Positions 52,970 to 64,000 of a stretch of DNA of 64,000 bases are shown in pieces. The notes under the pieces are model-generated. The model saw nothing but the letters and a program-made list of their open reading frames with translations. It did not search any database and had not been told where the DNA came from. The stretch is from Ditylenchus dipsaci (lineage: Eukaryota; Nematoda; Chromadorea; Rhabditida; Anguinidae). The number at the start of each line of letters is the position of its first letter. Position 1 is the stretch's first letter. The stretch is taken from positions 186,001-250,000 of the forward strand of contig SADC01000186.1 in assembly GCA_004194705.1 (NCBI GenBank). Reading direction: 5' to 3'. Position numbers and translations under genes: made by a program.

Positions 52970-55900
52970 ATAATGAGTTGAACAGTTTGTTCCGAACTTT
53001 GCATACACACGGTAGTACATCACCCATGCCTCTTCAAATTTTATTGTGTTTCATTTTGGCGTTTTGAGGTGCCAAAATGCATCAAAATTGTGTTTGAAAA
53101 AGCAAGCATCAACTTTCATAAAATCATATCTTCTTTGTCTTATATTAATTTCTCCTACTAGAAATATTCTTAATTTTAAGATAATGGTTAAAACTTTCGT
53201 GTACTTGCCCTTTTTTAATCAAATCTACTCTGATTTTTTAGCCTTTTTATCTCAAAATTTGAAGCGGAATTATGGCTGCTTTTTTAATTGTTATGTAGGC
53301 TACGATAAGCATAGAGTTTTATTCCGAATTTCACGCAGGTTTCGAATTTGGAAAAAAAATACAGTCAACGTTTAATTAACATTTAACCGATAAGTTTATT
53401 TACACAAAGGTCTGACATCAAAAATGATTTGTAAGTTCAGTGTAAAATATCGCAAGAATACGCATTTTGTCGTTTCAGAAACATTACATTTGCTGCATTT
53501 AGACCCACAAGTTTCGGCTTGAGTATAGAACACCTTCTCCCACACGTAGTGGGGCTGTATTGGGAGGCGAAGTGAATGAAGGGGCCACTTTTATGGAAGA
53601 ACGTTAGAATTTAAATATCTAACTATATTATTCGACTGCATCACCATGTTTTTCAACTGGGCCGTAGCAAAAAGAGACTCTATATGCATTTTATGATCAA
53701 TGCTCGCCGCGATGAGAATTTTTAGAATCTTGCGGACCAGTGAAATTTAAAAAATGATAATTTCTAAATGCGAATTTATTGAGTACCCTCCTGTGATAAA
53801 TTATAAAAACCAATTAGCAGATTATTCCTTAATGACGAATTAGTCCCAATCGAAACCAACATTTTGAGAAAACATGAAAAATTCAAATACATTTTCTTAG
53901 CATTCTGTTTTAATTATTTTTTGTTCCACCAATCCTCAGGATGGTTTTTACAGTGTTTTCAAACACCTAATATTAATTTAAAATTGCCCAGAAGCTTAAA
54001 AAAATGACGAGGATGGGCTAATTTAGTGTAAAAGGAATATGTTGAACATAGTTTTGACTGTTTAAGGTATGTAAGTGTGCGCATCTCGACCTAAGCCACA
54101 AGCCACCGCGTCCTTGAAGGAGGCGCGGGGTGCTTGATAAGTTAGAGATGAGCGCACACACACATACCTCAGACATAATCCCGAGCGAAACTCTTGATCT
54201 AATGCATATAGAGGCTGTTTTTGCCAAGTATTTTTTGAAAGGTAAAAAGTCGAAACTCCAGAAAGCTCAAAAACTCAATTTGGAGGAGGGCATATACTCA
54301 GGTAGGATCGGATTTTTTGACTAGCTTCCTAACAAAACAAGGCCTAAAATTTTATTTCAGGTACAGTTTTGTTAGAAACCAAGCTTAAAAATCAGTAGAC
54401 AAGTACAATTATTGAACGAAATTCAACCGCTACGCGCAAAATCATGGTCCTTTAACTGAAAATTCGTTTTTTAAATTTCTATGATACTCAGATTCAGAAT
54501 AACCACCTTTAAAAACATCCGATGAAAAGATTTAAAACAAGCTTCAACTAAAACCAAATAAATCTTTTAAAAAAATCAAGATGAAATATCGATAAAAAAG
54601 AAATCATTGTTTGAAAAATTTCAGATATACCGCTGCAAATACCTGTTCAGTCAAAACTGTCATTAACCTTCATGTCCTTTTCGGTGTTGCAGTGCTTTTC
54701 AATAAATTTTTATTTGGTTTGAAAAAACTATTCGAATTTATAATTAACAAAAAAACTTTGCAAACTTCAAACAAAATTGTAAACTGGCTTTGAAAATTTT
54801 TACCGAAATGATATTCCTAACTAGAAAACTTTCAGGCAATCTTTTACGCCCCTCGCCTGACACGAGCGGGCCTCCAAAAATTAAGTGCTTTTTTGGCACA
54901 CCTACCGCCTTCTAGGTTCACCTTCATGGAATAACCACATCCAGAGGAAGATGAAACCGTCCAAGACGAGCAGGGCGACCAAGAGAAGTGAAAAGGCAAC
55001 TGCTTCACTTGCGTGAAACATGATTCAACCTTTCATTATAAAGGTGAACTCTACATTAAAATAGAAGTCAGTTTCATACTGGGTTTGACAAGACTGTCAA
55101 GAGTATGAGAATTCTTACTCTTTTTCAGAAAAAATGACTGAAAAAGACGTTTCCGGGCAGAAAATTTGTGTGATTTTCAGGTGCGTTGACGTTAGGTACC
55201 TTTTGTCTCATTTGGTTTCAAATCTTTTTTTTTATAAAACCTTATAAAAAGCACACAAATATCAGTCGTAAGGTATTCATTAGTCCGTCCTAACATACGC
55301 TGGCCTACCCCTTAGCCTAAAGACTGAGTTGCTGGAACACAAGGTTGTTCCAAATGGGACAAAAGCTACCTTATGTCGATACCTCGATTTTTACAGTAAT
55401 TTTTTTTATTACATTGCACACTTCCATGGCCATCGCTTTTAAAATAACCAAAACGTCTTCAAGAATAGTAAAAATCGCCACTTCTAAACACGCTTATTTT
55501 CTGAAGTTTTTAGTATATACTCTTTTGTGCAGATATTGGGTCTTGTTCACATTGGTGGACTGTAAATTCAATAATCCACACTCGGAAGTGGCCATAACGT
55601 TTTGTTTAATTTCTCAAAATTTATTCTTTTAGTGCTATTTTGTAGCTGAGGTTCAGGCCACCAAATGAGCTCTTAATAAAGTTTTTGTGAATTGAAAAAT
55701 GTTGAAAAAAAGTCTGCTCACTCGGCCAGAATGAAATTTAAATTTTTGGAAAATTAAAAATTTTTTTGCCCATTTCTGAGCGAGGATTGTTGAATTTACA
55801 GTTCACTATTCTGTGCGAGGACTTAGTTAGTGTCACAAATAATTTTTTTTGAATACTTTTTGTGGCATTTTGTCTATAGAAATTTTGACCATTTTTAAAA

Positions 55901-56775
55901 CTTGACCACTCATTTTGCAGCTAAGATTCTTAGCTATACAAAGAGGTAAATAGGTCAACTTTGAAAAACAGTAGTGAAAATTTTAGAGAAACCCGACGTC
56001 ACAAAAGTCCTTTCTTTAATTGTTTGAAGTTTTGACAGCACCCGATTGTTCAAGTTTTTGTCGTTTTTGAAAAAAAGTAAACTTACAGACAAGTTTACCG
56101 TGAAAAATTAAGCTAGATCAAGTCGATTTTTTTGTTGTTAGTAAAGATAACTTCTTTAAATTATATGATAAAATATTAACTTGAATCTTTTCAGCCGCCC
56201 TACTCAGCTTGACGGAGAACTATTAGCATTGAAAAGGTAACAAATTAACACCAAAATATCTCAAAGCCAGTTTATCAATTTTGTTATAAAAGTTCAAAAA
56301 GGATATTTTTGTTAAATGTATTATTGAATTGTGACAATAGTTGTATGCAAAGGAAATAAAATTTTTTATAACAATTAACTTTGTACGGAAAGATGCTTTT
56401 TGCAGCAAAAAGGTCAAGTTGCACCACCACAGTCCTAAAACTCTGACTCTTAGTCAACTATTTAACAATCTTCTTTTACCAATACTTAAAAGTAGTTTTC
56501 TGTAATTATGGACCACCGGTTGTTAGCTCCGCTCTTGGACCCTATTTTTTATATATTTTTCTTGTAGAGCACATTTTTAGGTTGGCTTACAAATTCGACC
56601 CTTGTCATTTTCATGGAAATTTATGAAGTTGTGGGCTGATGAATGTGAAGGTGCTTGAAAAAACCTCACATCTATTTTCACCTAGATCGTTGTCTCTCTG
56701 CTTCATCTTCATTTTGAAAATTATATGTTCTTTGACACAAGAGAAAAATTTCTATCTTTCTGACAAATTAGATTT
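52970..56775 (+). repeat. Long repeat, copy C, interrupted by a poly-C foldback copy
   Basis: Blocks run in the order of copy A with the middle block present (55280-55850), ending GACAAATTAGATTTTTT at 56772. The sequence between about 53510 and 54325 is a degenerate poly-C foldback copy (CACGTAGTGGGGCTGTATTGG, the core at 53640-54230, GGGCATATACTCAGGTAGG), and 54326-54480 is unassigned. 53698-53790 is a GCTCGCCGCGATGAG fragment. The small ORF starts at 55021 on minus and is shifted. Confidence 0.65.
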
Positions 56776-57720
56776 TTTCAGAGCGCTTTCAATATTCTTT
56801 ATAGTCAAATCAATCGGCAAACAGTTGCTGATATTGTCTGAGAAAGATGCACTTCAACTTACGAAAAGCTCCATCTGACACAGTAACCTTGGCACATTGC
56901 GTAGGCTTTTAACTTTCTTATTAAAATTACTCATCAGACTACCAACGTATGGGTTCCATTGCCAGAAAAGTGTCAGTAGAATTGAAATCAGTTTGTTTGC
57001 TGGGTTTCAAATTTTAAAATTTTGCTGCACACTTTTGGTTTTGAATCAAGAATTTTGTACACTTTTTGTAATCAAATTTCTGACAATGGAACTCATAAGT
57101 TTCTCGGGAGATCATCGAGCAAAAAACTTTTTTCAACAAAAAAGTTTTCGGCCTTTCGGGGGCGCAGGGGGCTTGAGAGTTAGAGTTGCGCGCACTCTCC
57201 TACCTTAGAGATGATTCCGAGAAATACTCTTGATAATAAATGCATCTAGAGACTCTTTTTTGCCCAGATCCAGTGACAAAGACAGGGTAGAATACCCTGA
57301 AAACCATGGTTTACCGTGGTCTGCCAAGGGAAAAAGTCAAAATTTTCAAAAATTTTTTTTATCGGAAATTGTCTTCCGTCACCTAAAAACATGTTTTCTG
57401 TACGTTAAAGATGCTAAAACACACTAAACAGTGGTAAAAACCGATTTTCGGGAGGAGTTCTTATACCATACTGCAAATGATACGCCGTTACAGGCTAGAG
57501 TCACAGGGCTACCTCATAGCGTTATCACTATAAATAAATAGTTAAGACATCTTTCAGTTTTCAACTTTTCTTTCTAAAAATCAAAAAAGTCAAAAGACGG
57601 CAGTTTTCAGCTTCGATCAAATAAAGCCCCTAAGCTTCAAGAAGGCCGTTGGACATTTTTATTGTTTTGGGTCATTTAAGAAGTTAATAAGCATTTCAAA
57701 ACTTGGATTTTTTCATTCTG
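56776..57720. repeat. Patchwork of repeat fragments
   Basis: 56935-57115 matches 60285-60330 and 60840-60950. 57140-57300 is a poly-C-family half core (CCTTTCGGGGGCGCAGGG, CTACCTTAGAGATGATTCCG). 57300-57720 includes CCCCTAAGCTTCAAGAAGGCC as in 61010-61035. No gene. Confidence 0.5.
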
Positions 57721-59167
57721 AGTTTTTTTTCGTAAGGCAATATCTAAATCTGAATCTCTTTTCTTTCCTGTGAATAGAATTTTGTAGCTCTTGATTTGCG
57801 CTACAAAACGAAATTCACATCTTTTAAAAATTCATATATTTTTCGACCATTTAACTCTTAAACTTCTAAACAAACTTATTTAAATGGAATCAATTGACAA
57901 TGAAATTGGCCAATTGACAATGGAGCCATTCTGTTGGTTGACTGGTGTTTTATATTTATCAAAGGTTTAAAAATCCCATGGAAATATTGTGCACGAATAG
58001 CATACTCAAAAATACTCAAACTTCAATCACAAGAATTGTCTTCTTTCGGCTTTAAAATTCTTTTTTTTGTTTATTTTGATACCGTATTTTCTCTATTGTA
58101 CCGACCGGTCGGTTTATTTTTCAAACTTTACAAAATCGGGAAAATTTCTGGTCGACCTCGATATTTTCGGCTTAAAAACCAAAATAAAAAACGGATTCAG
58201 TAGAGCTCGTATAAGCTAAGAAACCGCCAAAAACACCTTTGCAGAATATTTTTTCTGTTCTAAGATATAGACCCTCAAGTAGAGGATATCGGTTTATTAG
58301 AGAGGGTTACAATATTAGAGACAAGAGCACTTTCGATTCCGTTGAAGAGAAAAAGCTGGATATTTGGAGTCGACTAAGAGTCGAAGTTGGAGTTTAAGGG
58401 TGTTCACAATAAGGATCTACTCCAACTGGGACCCTTGTGAACAAGACATAAATACTTTCCTTGCAAGGTCGTTAATTTGCTCTATTAATGCCACTTCTGC
58501 CATTTTTGAAAAAAGATTTGACCACTTTTACGCTGAGAACCTTTTCGAGATTTTTATGAGTTTTTCATAAAGTGGTCCATAATTACAGAAACTACGCTGG
58601 AAAACATCTTGAATCATACGCACTTAGCTCATCTAGTTTAATCTCCTGGGACAGTTGGTGGAAGACTCCTTTACCTCTCACGGTCCTTCTTCTCTGCATC
58701 CAGCCAACCTCATAAGAGAGGGGTGTGAAAATGGTATGCTGTCAAATGAGGGATGCTCACAACTACAAACTATCGGGCTAATCCAAAAGCTCGCTGTTGG
58801 TTACAAATTGAACTACATGGTGACCCAGCAAAAAAACGGCTGAGCTTCAATAGAGCCGTTAGAACATTTTTTTATAACTCTTTTTTTTTAAACTTTATGT
58901 CATTTTGTATCCCTGCAAATTCTCTTTCAAATAATATCAAAAGATTTTATTGCTAATTCAAAAATTATGGATAAAGCAACAAAACGAATCTTGAGACCTC
59001 CATTTCAAATCCCGGAATTTCCAACTTTTGTTGTATGTAAAGAATTTGTAACTAATTTTCAGGCTTATTTTTATAACAAAATTTTTTCGCATAAATGTTT
59101 TGAATACATAGTTTTGTAGCTATCGCTTTTTTTCGGATTGGTACATAAACTTTTTTAAATCTTCTCT
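57721..59167. repeat. Repeat fragments and non-coding DNA
   Basis: 57700-57810 matches 59440-59560 (TTGTAGCTCTTGATTTGCGC). 58080-58300 is a TACCGTATTTTCTCT-type MITE (TTGTACCGACCGGTCGGTTT, end TCGGTTTATTAGAGAGG). 58800-58970 is a degraded mariner-end repeat. 58330-58790 shows no exon that I can support. Confidence 0.45.
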
Positions 59168-59383
59168 TAGGGCCTGCTTACAATGGGATGTCGATGTCGA
59201 AGTAAAAGGGTGTCAAGATCTCGTGTTTCCCATAGGAAATGCCAAATCTGATATAAATGACCTCTACCTACTTTTTGATTTTAGTTATAGGTCATCTATA
59301 TCAGATTTGGCATTTTCCTATGGAAAACGCGAGATCTAGACACCAATTTTACTTCGACATCGACATCCCATTGTAAGCGGGCC
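59168..59383. mobile_element. 216-bp foldback MITE
   Basis: GGGCCTGCTTACAATGGGATG and the inverse CATCCCATTGTAAGCGGGCCC enclose nearly perfect arms (CGATGTCGAAGTAAAA, GATTTGGCATTTTCC). A copy starts at 63920 and runs off the window. Confidence 0.7.
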
Positions 59384-59905
59384 CTTATAAAAGTCTGAAA
59401 TTGGCTTCTAACACATTGTGGGTCGTTTTCGAAGTTAACAAGCATTTAAAACCTTGGATTTTTCATTCTGAGTTTTTTTCATAAAGCAATATCTTAAAAC
59501 TCAAATTTCAATTTCCTTTCCTGTAAATCGAATTTTGTAGCTCTTGATTTGCGCTACACTACAAAATTTACAGCTTTAAAAAATTTATACGTTTTTTGAC
59601 CATTAGACCCTTAATGAAAATTGTGAATCCCGGTATTTGAAATTGAGGTTTTAAGTTTTGTTTTGTTGCTTTATCCATCTCTATATAGTATTTGGGACGG
59701 AGGGGGTCACGTTTTTTTTGATTTTGGAGGCCGAAATGAGTTGCAGAAGAAGAAAAAGTTTTCGTCGCTAACACCATCGTGTTCCTCAGAATGTCAGCTA
59801 TCGTTAAAAACAAGAGCGGATGAAAAAAGTAAATTTCTAATAGGGGATATACCTATTTTTCTGAAGGCCGTGGTATTTAGCTAGCGGCGGGGTCACGCTT
59901 TTTTG
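59384..59905. repeat. Left arm of a long inverted repeat (right arm 62691-64000)
   Basis: 59400-59900 is the inverse of 62700-62980 plus 63691-63920. The right arm is split by the element at 62985-63680. Frames such as 59568-59813 are mirrored in the other arm and do not indicate a gene. Confidence 0.65.
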
Positions 59906-61164
59906 ACTTCAGAGCAGGGCTGGGCACGGGCCGACCACGATTTCTGTGTAGGTTTTCAAAAGGAGTGGACATTTCAGGAGGTTCAAAATGGGTTTATCAA
60001 CGTGATGGAAAAATCATTGACGGGTTGCAAAATGTTTTATATATAAAACATGATTGTCTTTTTATAATGTGTTGCAGTGAATTATTCAACGTTATGCAGA
60101 GGGACCCTTCGTAAAATGAAATAAATGATATAATCCTTTTGCAACCCGTCGATGGGTTTTCCATTACGTTGACAACCCATTTCTTAATACCAGTACGCGA
60201 ATCGATGCTTGCTGATATAGTCAGTGCAAGCTGCTCTACAGTTTATGAAGTGTTTCAACCACGATGCCATTTATCTATACCCTTGCCAAAAAAGTATCAG
60301 TAGAATTGAAATCAGTTTGTTTGCTGGGTTTCAAATGGGCATAACGGAATTCGCAGCTAATTTTGTTTGCAGCAAAATATCGTAATTTTGCAGCAAATTC
60401 TTGTAATTTCGCAGCAAATGTTTCATAAATGAGTTGGATTGCTCAGAACCCTGCTCTGGAGTGGCCAGAAGCCCCCGAACGTTGGTTTTTAGAGGGTTTA
60501 CTAAAGGAGGGTGAGCTTTTTGCGAAAAATTCTATTTAGCAGAATCAGAATTCCAGTCAGATGGCCTAATCGCTCAGAATTTCAGGTTTATGGTGGTTTG
60601 GAGTGGTTTAGGGTGGCAATTCTGAGCGATTAAGCCTATTGGACTGGAACTTTGATTCGCCCAATCGAATTTTTGCAAAAAGTTTAACCCAAAAAACCAA
60701 CAAAAAAGTCATTCTATGAACATTTCAAATGTTACGACAAAATTACGAGAATTTTCTGCAAAATTTCGAGATTTTGGTGCAAACAAAATTAGCTGCAAAA
60801 ATTACGAGAATTAGCTGTTAAATTCCGTTTTACCCGTTTCAAATTTTAAAACTTGCTGCAAACTTTTGCTTTTGAATCATTAATTTTGGACACTTCTTGT
60901 AATAAATTTTGACATTGAAACTCATGAGTTGATCGGAGAATCATTTGGATTAATCAAAAAAAAATTAAAACCCATGCGAAAAACATTTACAGGGTGTCCC
61001 AGAAAAAAAACCCCTAAGCTTCAGGAGGGCTGTTAGACCATTTTTATATTACCCTTTTTTAAACTTCATGTCATTTTGTATTCCTGCCAATTTTTCTACC
61101 AAATAGTATGAAAAAATTCATTGCTAATACAAAAATTACTATGTTGACTGGCGCCCCAAGGCGC
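59906..61164. repeat. ~1.2-kb dispersed repeat with inner foldback (copy 2)
   Basis: 59897-59930 is a hAT-type end (CAGGGCTGGGCACGGGCC). From 59935 the sequence follows 46791-47789, with the inner foldback at 60360-60830 and the mariner-type end TACAGGGTGTCCCAG at 60989. Confidence 0.65.
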
Positions 61165-61530
61165 CTTTTCACAAACGCGCCTTCTTACTTCTTATGTCTG
61201 TTGTCATGACACCTACGAAAACGAACTTTCCTACAGACACATTCGAGAAAGTACTTCCCGGTAATTCGTTTGATATCCCCTCTACGTAGTAGGGGTACTC
61301 TTCAATGCTGAGATGCTCTTGAGAGGGGTGATGCCCTTTAAGTGGTTGAGTTACAATAGGGGTATCTTTGAGGTAGTTGCCCATGAGGTTACCTACCCAC
61401 CCTCCTGGCACCCCTACCTACTCCCCTGACACCAAACTCACCCTCCTGGCACTTCTAACCACTCTATCGACACACTATACTGTTTATAGAAAGGGTTGGC
61501 AGGCGCCTATCGGCGCCTATACAGACATTT
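61148..61530. mobile_element. GGCGCC-ended element
   Basis: It begins TGGCGCCCCAAGGCGCC and ends GGCGCCTATCGGCGCC, with CACCCTCCTGGCAC units inside (61395-61460). Related ends are at 22647 and 47752. An open minus frame (61169-61411) has no recognised domain. Confidence 0.4.
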
Positions 61531-62232
61531 TTGCAACATACTATACCTAATTGCTGGCAACAAATTCGTGCTTTGCGTGCTCGATTTCCTCACGAATGGC
61601 TTTAAAATTCAAACCGGCACTTGTTTACTTGGGGGCCCTTTTTTTGGTCAACTATGAATATTGTTTAGACGTCTTCTGAGTAATTTTTAAATTTAATTTT
61701 TTTTTAATTTTTAAAGTAATTTTCAAAAAAATTTTGGCTACCATAATTTGACCAACTTCCTTGGTCCCAAGCTGAATATCTTAAAATACCGAAAAGATGG
61801 GATTTGAACATAGTTTTGTTAGCTGGGGCCTACCGCATAAAAAAACTCTGATATGCATTTTGTTTTCATGCATCCAAATTCCGAGCAAAACTCTTGATCA
61901 AAAATAAATATAGAGACCTTTTTGCCCAGCTCCAGGGACCAAAACGCGGTAGGATACCTTAATACCGATATTTCAGCTTGGGGGACCAAGGCAATCGTCA
62001 ACTATGATAACCAACATTTTTGAAAAGATATTTTTTAGTGCGGAAATTGTTTGAAAACTACTTATTTATCGGTTTTAGCGTATAAATTACTTAGAAAACG
62101 TCTAAACACTATTCATAGTTGACCAAAAAAGGGCCGCCCTTTTTTTAACGATACCTGACATTCTGAGGAACACTATAATGTTAGCGACAAAAATTATTTC
62201 CCCCTCTATAACATATTTTTCGACTTCCGAAG
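61531..62232. repeat. Half-core fragments and non-coding DNA
   Basis: 61800-61960 carries CCTACCGCATAAA, TGCATCCAAATTCCGAGCAA and TTGCCCAGCTCCAGGGACC of the foldback family, with most of the core hairpin missing. 61620-61760 and 61985-62130 are inverse to one another (GTCAACTATGAATA). Confidence 0.5.
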
Positions 62233-62690
62233 CAGGGCTGGGCACGGGCCTTGATTTTGCAGGCTCGGCATGGACCTCGTTTTGAAAGCCCGGCCCGCCC
62301 GGACAGGGGTCAGGCCCGGCCCAGCCCGGAAAACCCCGGAAAAATTTTCTCATTCAAAATTTTCGAAACCTTGTTAGATAGCCAAGAGCCTGAGGATCAT
62401 TTTGACACCAAAGTTGTATCTAAAGAGAATAAAAAGGAAGATAAACAAGGTTTGCACCTACTGGGATTCGAACCTGGGAGCTCGAGATATTCATTTGCAA
62501 TAAATGTATAATAAATAGGCGCTTGAATGCAAAAAAATTGTTAAACGGTGAAGAAATTCCTTTGAAATAGTGAAACTTTCAGTTGTCTGTAAGTTAACCC
62601 GGGGCCAACCGGGCCACCCGGCCAGAAGCTTTTTAGGCCCGCCCGCCCGCAAGATTCGGCCCGGTCTCGGCCGGCCCGTGCCAAGCCCTG
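62233..62690. mobile_element. GC-rich hAT-like MITE (CAGGGCTGGGCACGGGCC ends)
   Basis: The left end CAGGGCTGGGCACGGGCC and right end GGCCCGTGCCAAGCCCTG are inverses, with GGCCCGGCC-rich subterminal parts. Flanks TTCCGAAG and CTCTGAAG agree at 6 of 8 positions. The ends have the CAGGG...TGGGC form common in hAT elements. The interior holds a tRNA-like sequence. Confidence 0.6.
62454..62522 (-). other. tRNA-like sequence inside the hAT-like MITE
   Basis: The minus strand can pair GCGCCTA with TAGGTGC as a 7-bp acceptor stem over 69 bases and has CAGGTTCGAATCCC at the T-arm position. The T stem is only partly paired and no D arm or T33 is evident. It is a tRNA pseudogene at best. Confidence 0.35.
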
Positions 62691-62984
62691 CTCTGAAGTC
62701 AACAAAGAAGACCCCGCCGCTAGCTAAATACGACGGCCTTCAGAAAATAGGTATATCCCTATTAGAATTTACTTTTTTCATCTGCTCTTATTTTTAAACG
62801 ATAGCTGACATTCTGAGGAACACGATGGTGTTAGCGACGGAAACTTTTTCTTCTTCTGCAACTCATTTCGGCCTCCAAAAAAAAAAAAAAACATGACCCC
62901 TCCGTCCCAAATACTATATAGAGATGGATAAAGCAACAAAACAAACTTAAAACCTCAATTTCAAATACCGGGATTCACAATTTT

Positions 62985-63680
62985 GGCGCTACCGAGTATA
63001 CCCCCCCCCCCGAATGGATTTTTTTTAAAGTGTTTCCAAACACCCTATATCGACTCAAAATCGCCTCAGAAGCTCGAAAAGGCATTATTTTTGTGTTCTA
63101 GTCAATAAAAATTGAGTTTTGGGACACCAATATACCTATTTTGACCATTTTTGAAGGGATTTAGGCCATATTAGGGTGGGAAAGGACCAAAAAAGGGCCA
63201 ATTTAGTGTGAAAAAGAAGATGTTGAACATAGTTTTGTTGACTGGGGCCTACCGCATAAATAAACTCTGGTATGCATACATTTTTATGCATCCAGAGTCA
63301 CTTTCGAGTGATTTGCGTCTAAGGTATGTGGGTGTGCGCATCTCAACCCCAAGCAACCAAGCCCCCCTGCGCCCCCGAAGGGGGCGCAGGGGGCTTGGTT
63401 GGTTAGAGATGCGCGCACTCACTTACCTTAGACATAATTCCGAGAAGACTCTTGAACAAAAATGCATTTAGAGACTATTTTTGCCCAGCTCCAGTGACCA
63501 AAACATGCCAAAACAGGCAAGATGGTCAAAATTTCAAAATGTCCAAAACTCAATTTTTTATTAACTAAAACTTAAAAAATAATGTCTTTTTGAACTCCCG
63601 AGGCAATTTGGGTCGATATAGGGTGTTTAAAAACACTTCAAAAAAATTTCATTTGGGGGGGGGGGTATACTCCGGTAGGG
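62985..63680. mobile_element. Complete poly-C/poly-G foldback element, 10-bp target duplication
   Basis: Flanked by TCACAATTTT (62975-62984 and 63681-63690). Starts GGCGCTACCGAGTATA plus poly-C and ends poly-G plus TATACTCCGGTAGGG. The arms pair over their whole length (AAACACCCTATATCGAC, GTGACTCTGG...CCAGAGTCAC, GTCTAAGGTATGTG). The centre is the perfect hairpin CCCCCTGCGCCCCC-GAA-GGGGGCGCAGGGGG. It interrupts the right arm of an older inverted repeat, so it is younger than that. This is the reference copy for the family. Confidence 0.85.
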
Positions 63681-63690
63681 TCACAATTTT

Positions 63691-64000
63691 CATTAAAGGG
63701 TCTAATGGTCGAAAAACGTATAAATTTTTAAAGCTGTAAATTTTGTAGTGTAGCGCAAATCAAGAATACAAAATTCGATTTACAGGAAAGGAAAATTGAA
63801 ATTTGAGTTTTAGGATATTGCCTTATGAAAAAACTCAGAATGAAAAATCCGAGTTTTTAAATGCTTGTTAACTTCTAAAACGACCCACAATGTGTTAGAA
63901 GCCAATTCTAGACTTTTATAAGGGCCGCGCTTACAATGGGATGTCGATGTCGAAGTAAAATTGGTGTCTAGATCTCGCGTTTCCCATAGGAAATGCTAAA
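63691..64000. repeat. Right arm of the 59.2-59.9-kb inverted repeat, running off the window
   Basis: The inverse of 59640-59185, including GTTTTGTAGCTC-type, CCACAATGTGTTAGAAGCC and TACAATGGGATGTCGATG blocks. Confidence 0.65.

Noticed and set aside
62102..62353. GC-rich frames with Gly/Pro-rich products
   Set aside because: They translate the GGCCCGG-rich ends of the hAT-like MITE.
62454..62522. Functional tRNA gene
   Set aside because: The acceptor stem pairs, but T stem, D arm and anticodon loop do not fit.

Overview
The window is AT-rich animal nuclear DNA that is almost saturated with mobile elements. Short introns (about 40-60 bases) ending in a TTTTCAG- or TTTTTAG-type acceptor, palindromic repeats ending in TACCGTATTTTCTCT, and FLYWCH-type transposases suggest a nematode or a close ecdysozoan relative. 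That assignment is inference. No ribosomal RNA, operon, CRISPR or bacterial-type gene was seen.

Host-type genes are few and fragmentary: a classical-cadherin cytoplasmic tail (571-938, +); a J-domain co-chaperone with a complete HPD motif (1201-2381, -); exon blocks of what is probably one long minus-strand gene running from 32.7 kb to 20.7 kb (DZIP3-like HEPN domain, then TPR, Sel1 and TPR-like repeats, with introns packed with transposons); a two-exon secreted protein (35514-36012, +); a cysteine-rich secreted peptide (18668-18891, +); and a signal-peptide ORF carried by a repeat present three times (45017-45217 and copies).

The best-defined system is a 3.66-kb Mutator-superfamily element at 10330-13989. 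It has a perfect 9-bp target duplication, ends built of seven 15-16-bp tandem repeats in inverted orientation, and a multi-exon gene encoding FLYWCH, MULE transposase and a C-terminal OTU cysteine-protease domain. It fits the Phantom group of Mutator elements. It sits inside an older TA-flanked element (9868-14119). A second, broken MULE gene beside a different ATTCACC tandem array lies at 50.9-51.9 kb.

Non-autonomous families fill the rest. One is a large foldback family with GCGCTAC ends, poly-C/poly-G tracts and a palindromic core (5323-6396, 19659-20024, 62985-63680 and many fragments); its 8-10-bp target duplications tie it to Mutator. Others are TTAA-flanked foldbacks (16410-18080 with a piggyBac transposase C-terminus, and 23922-26310), TA-flanked pogo/Tc1-type MITEs with CAGTC ends, mariner remnants, hAT-like MITEs, tRNA-derived sequences, and a 2.4-2.9-kb repeat present three times between 43.9 and 56.8 kb.

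Nearly every multi-exon coding region carries single-base frameshifts, and the two arms of an apparently young inverted repeat also differ mostly by single-base indels. Part of the apparent gene decay may therefore be uncorrected sequencing error, so open reading frames in this window should be read with that in mind.
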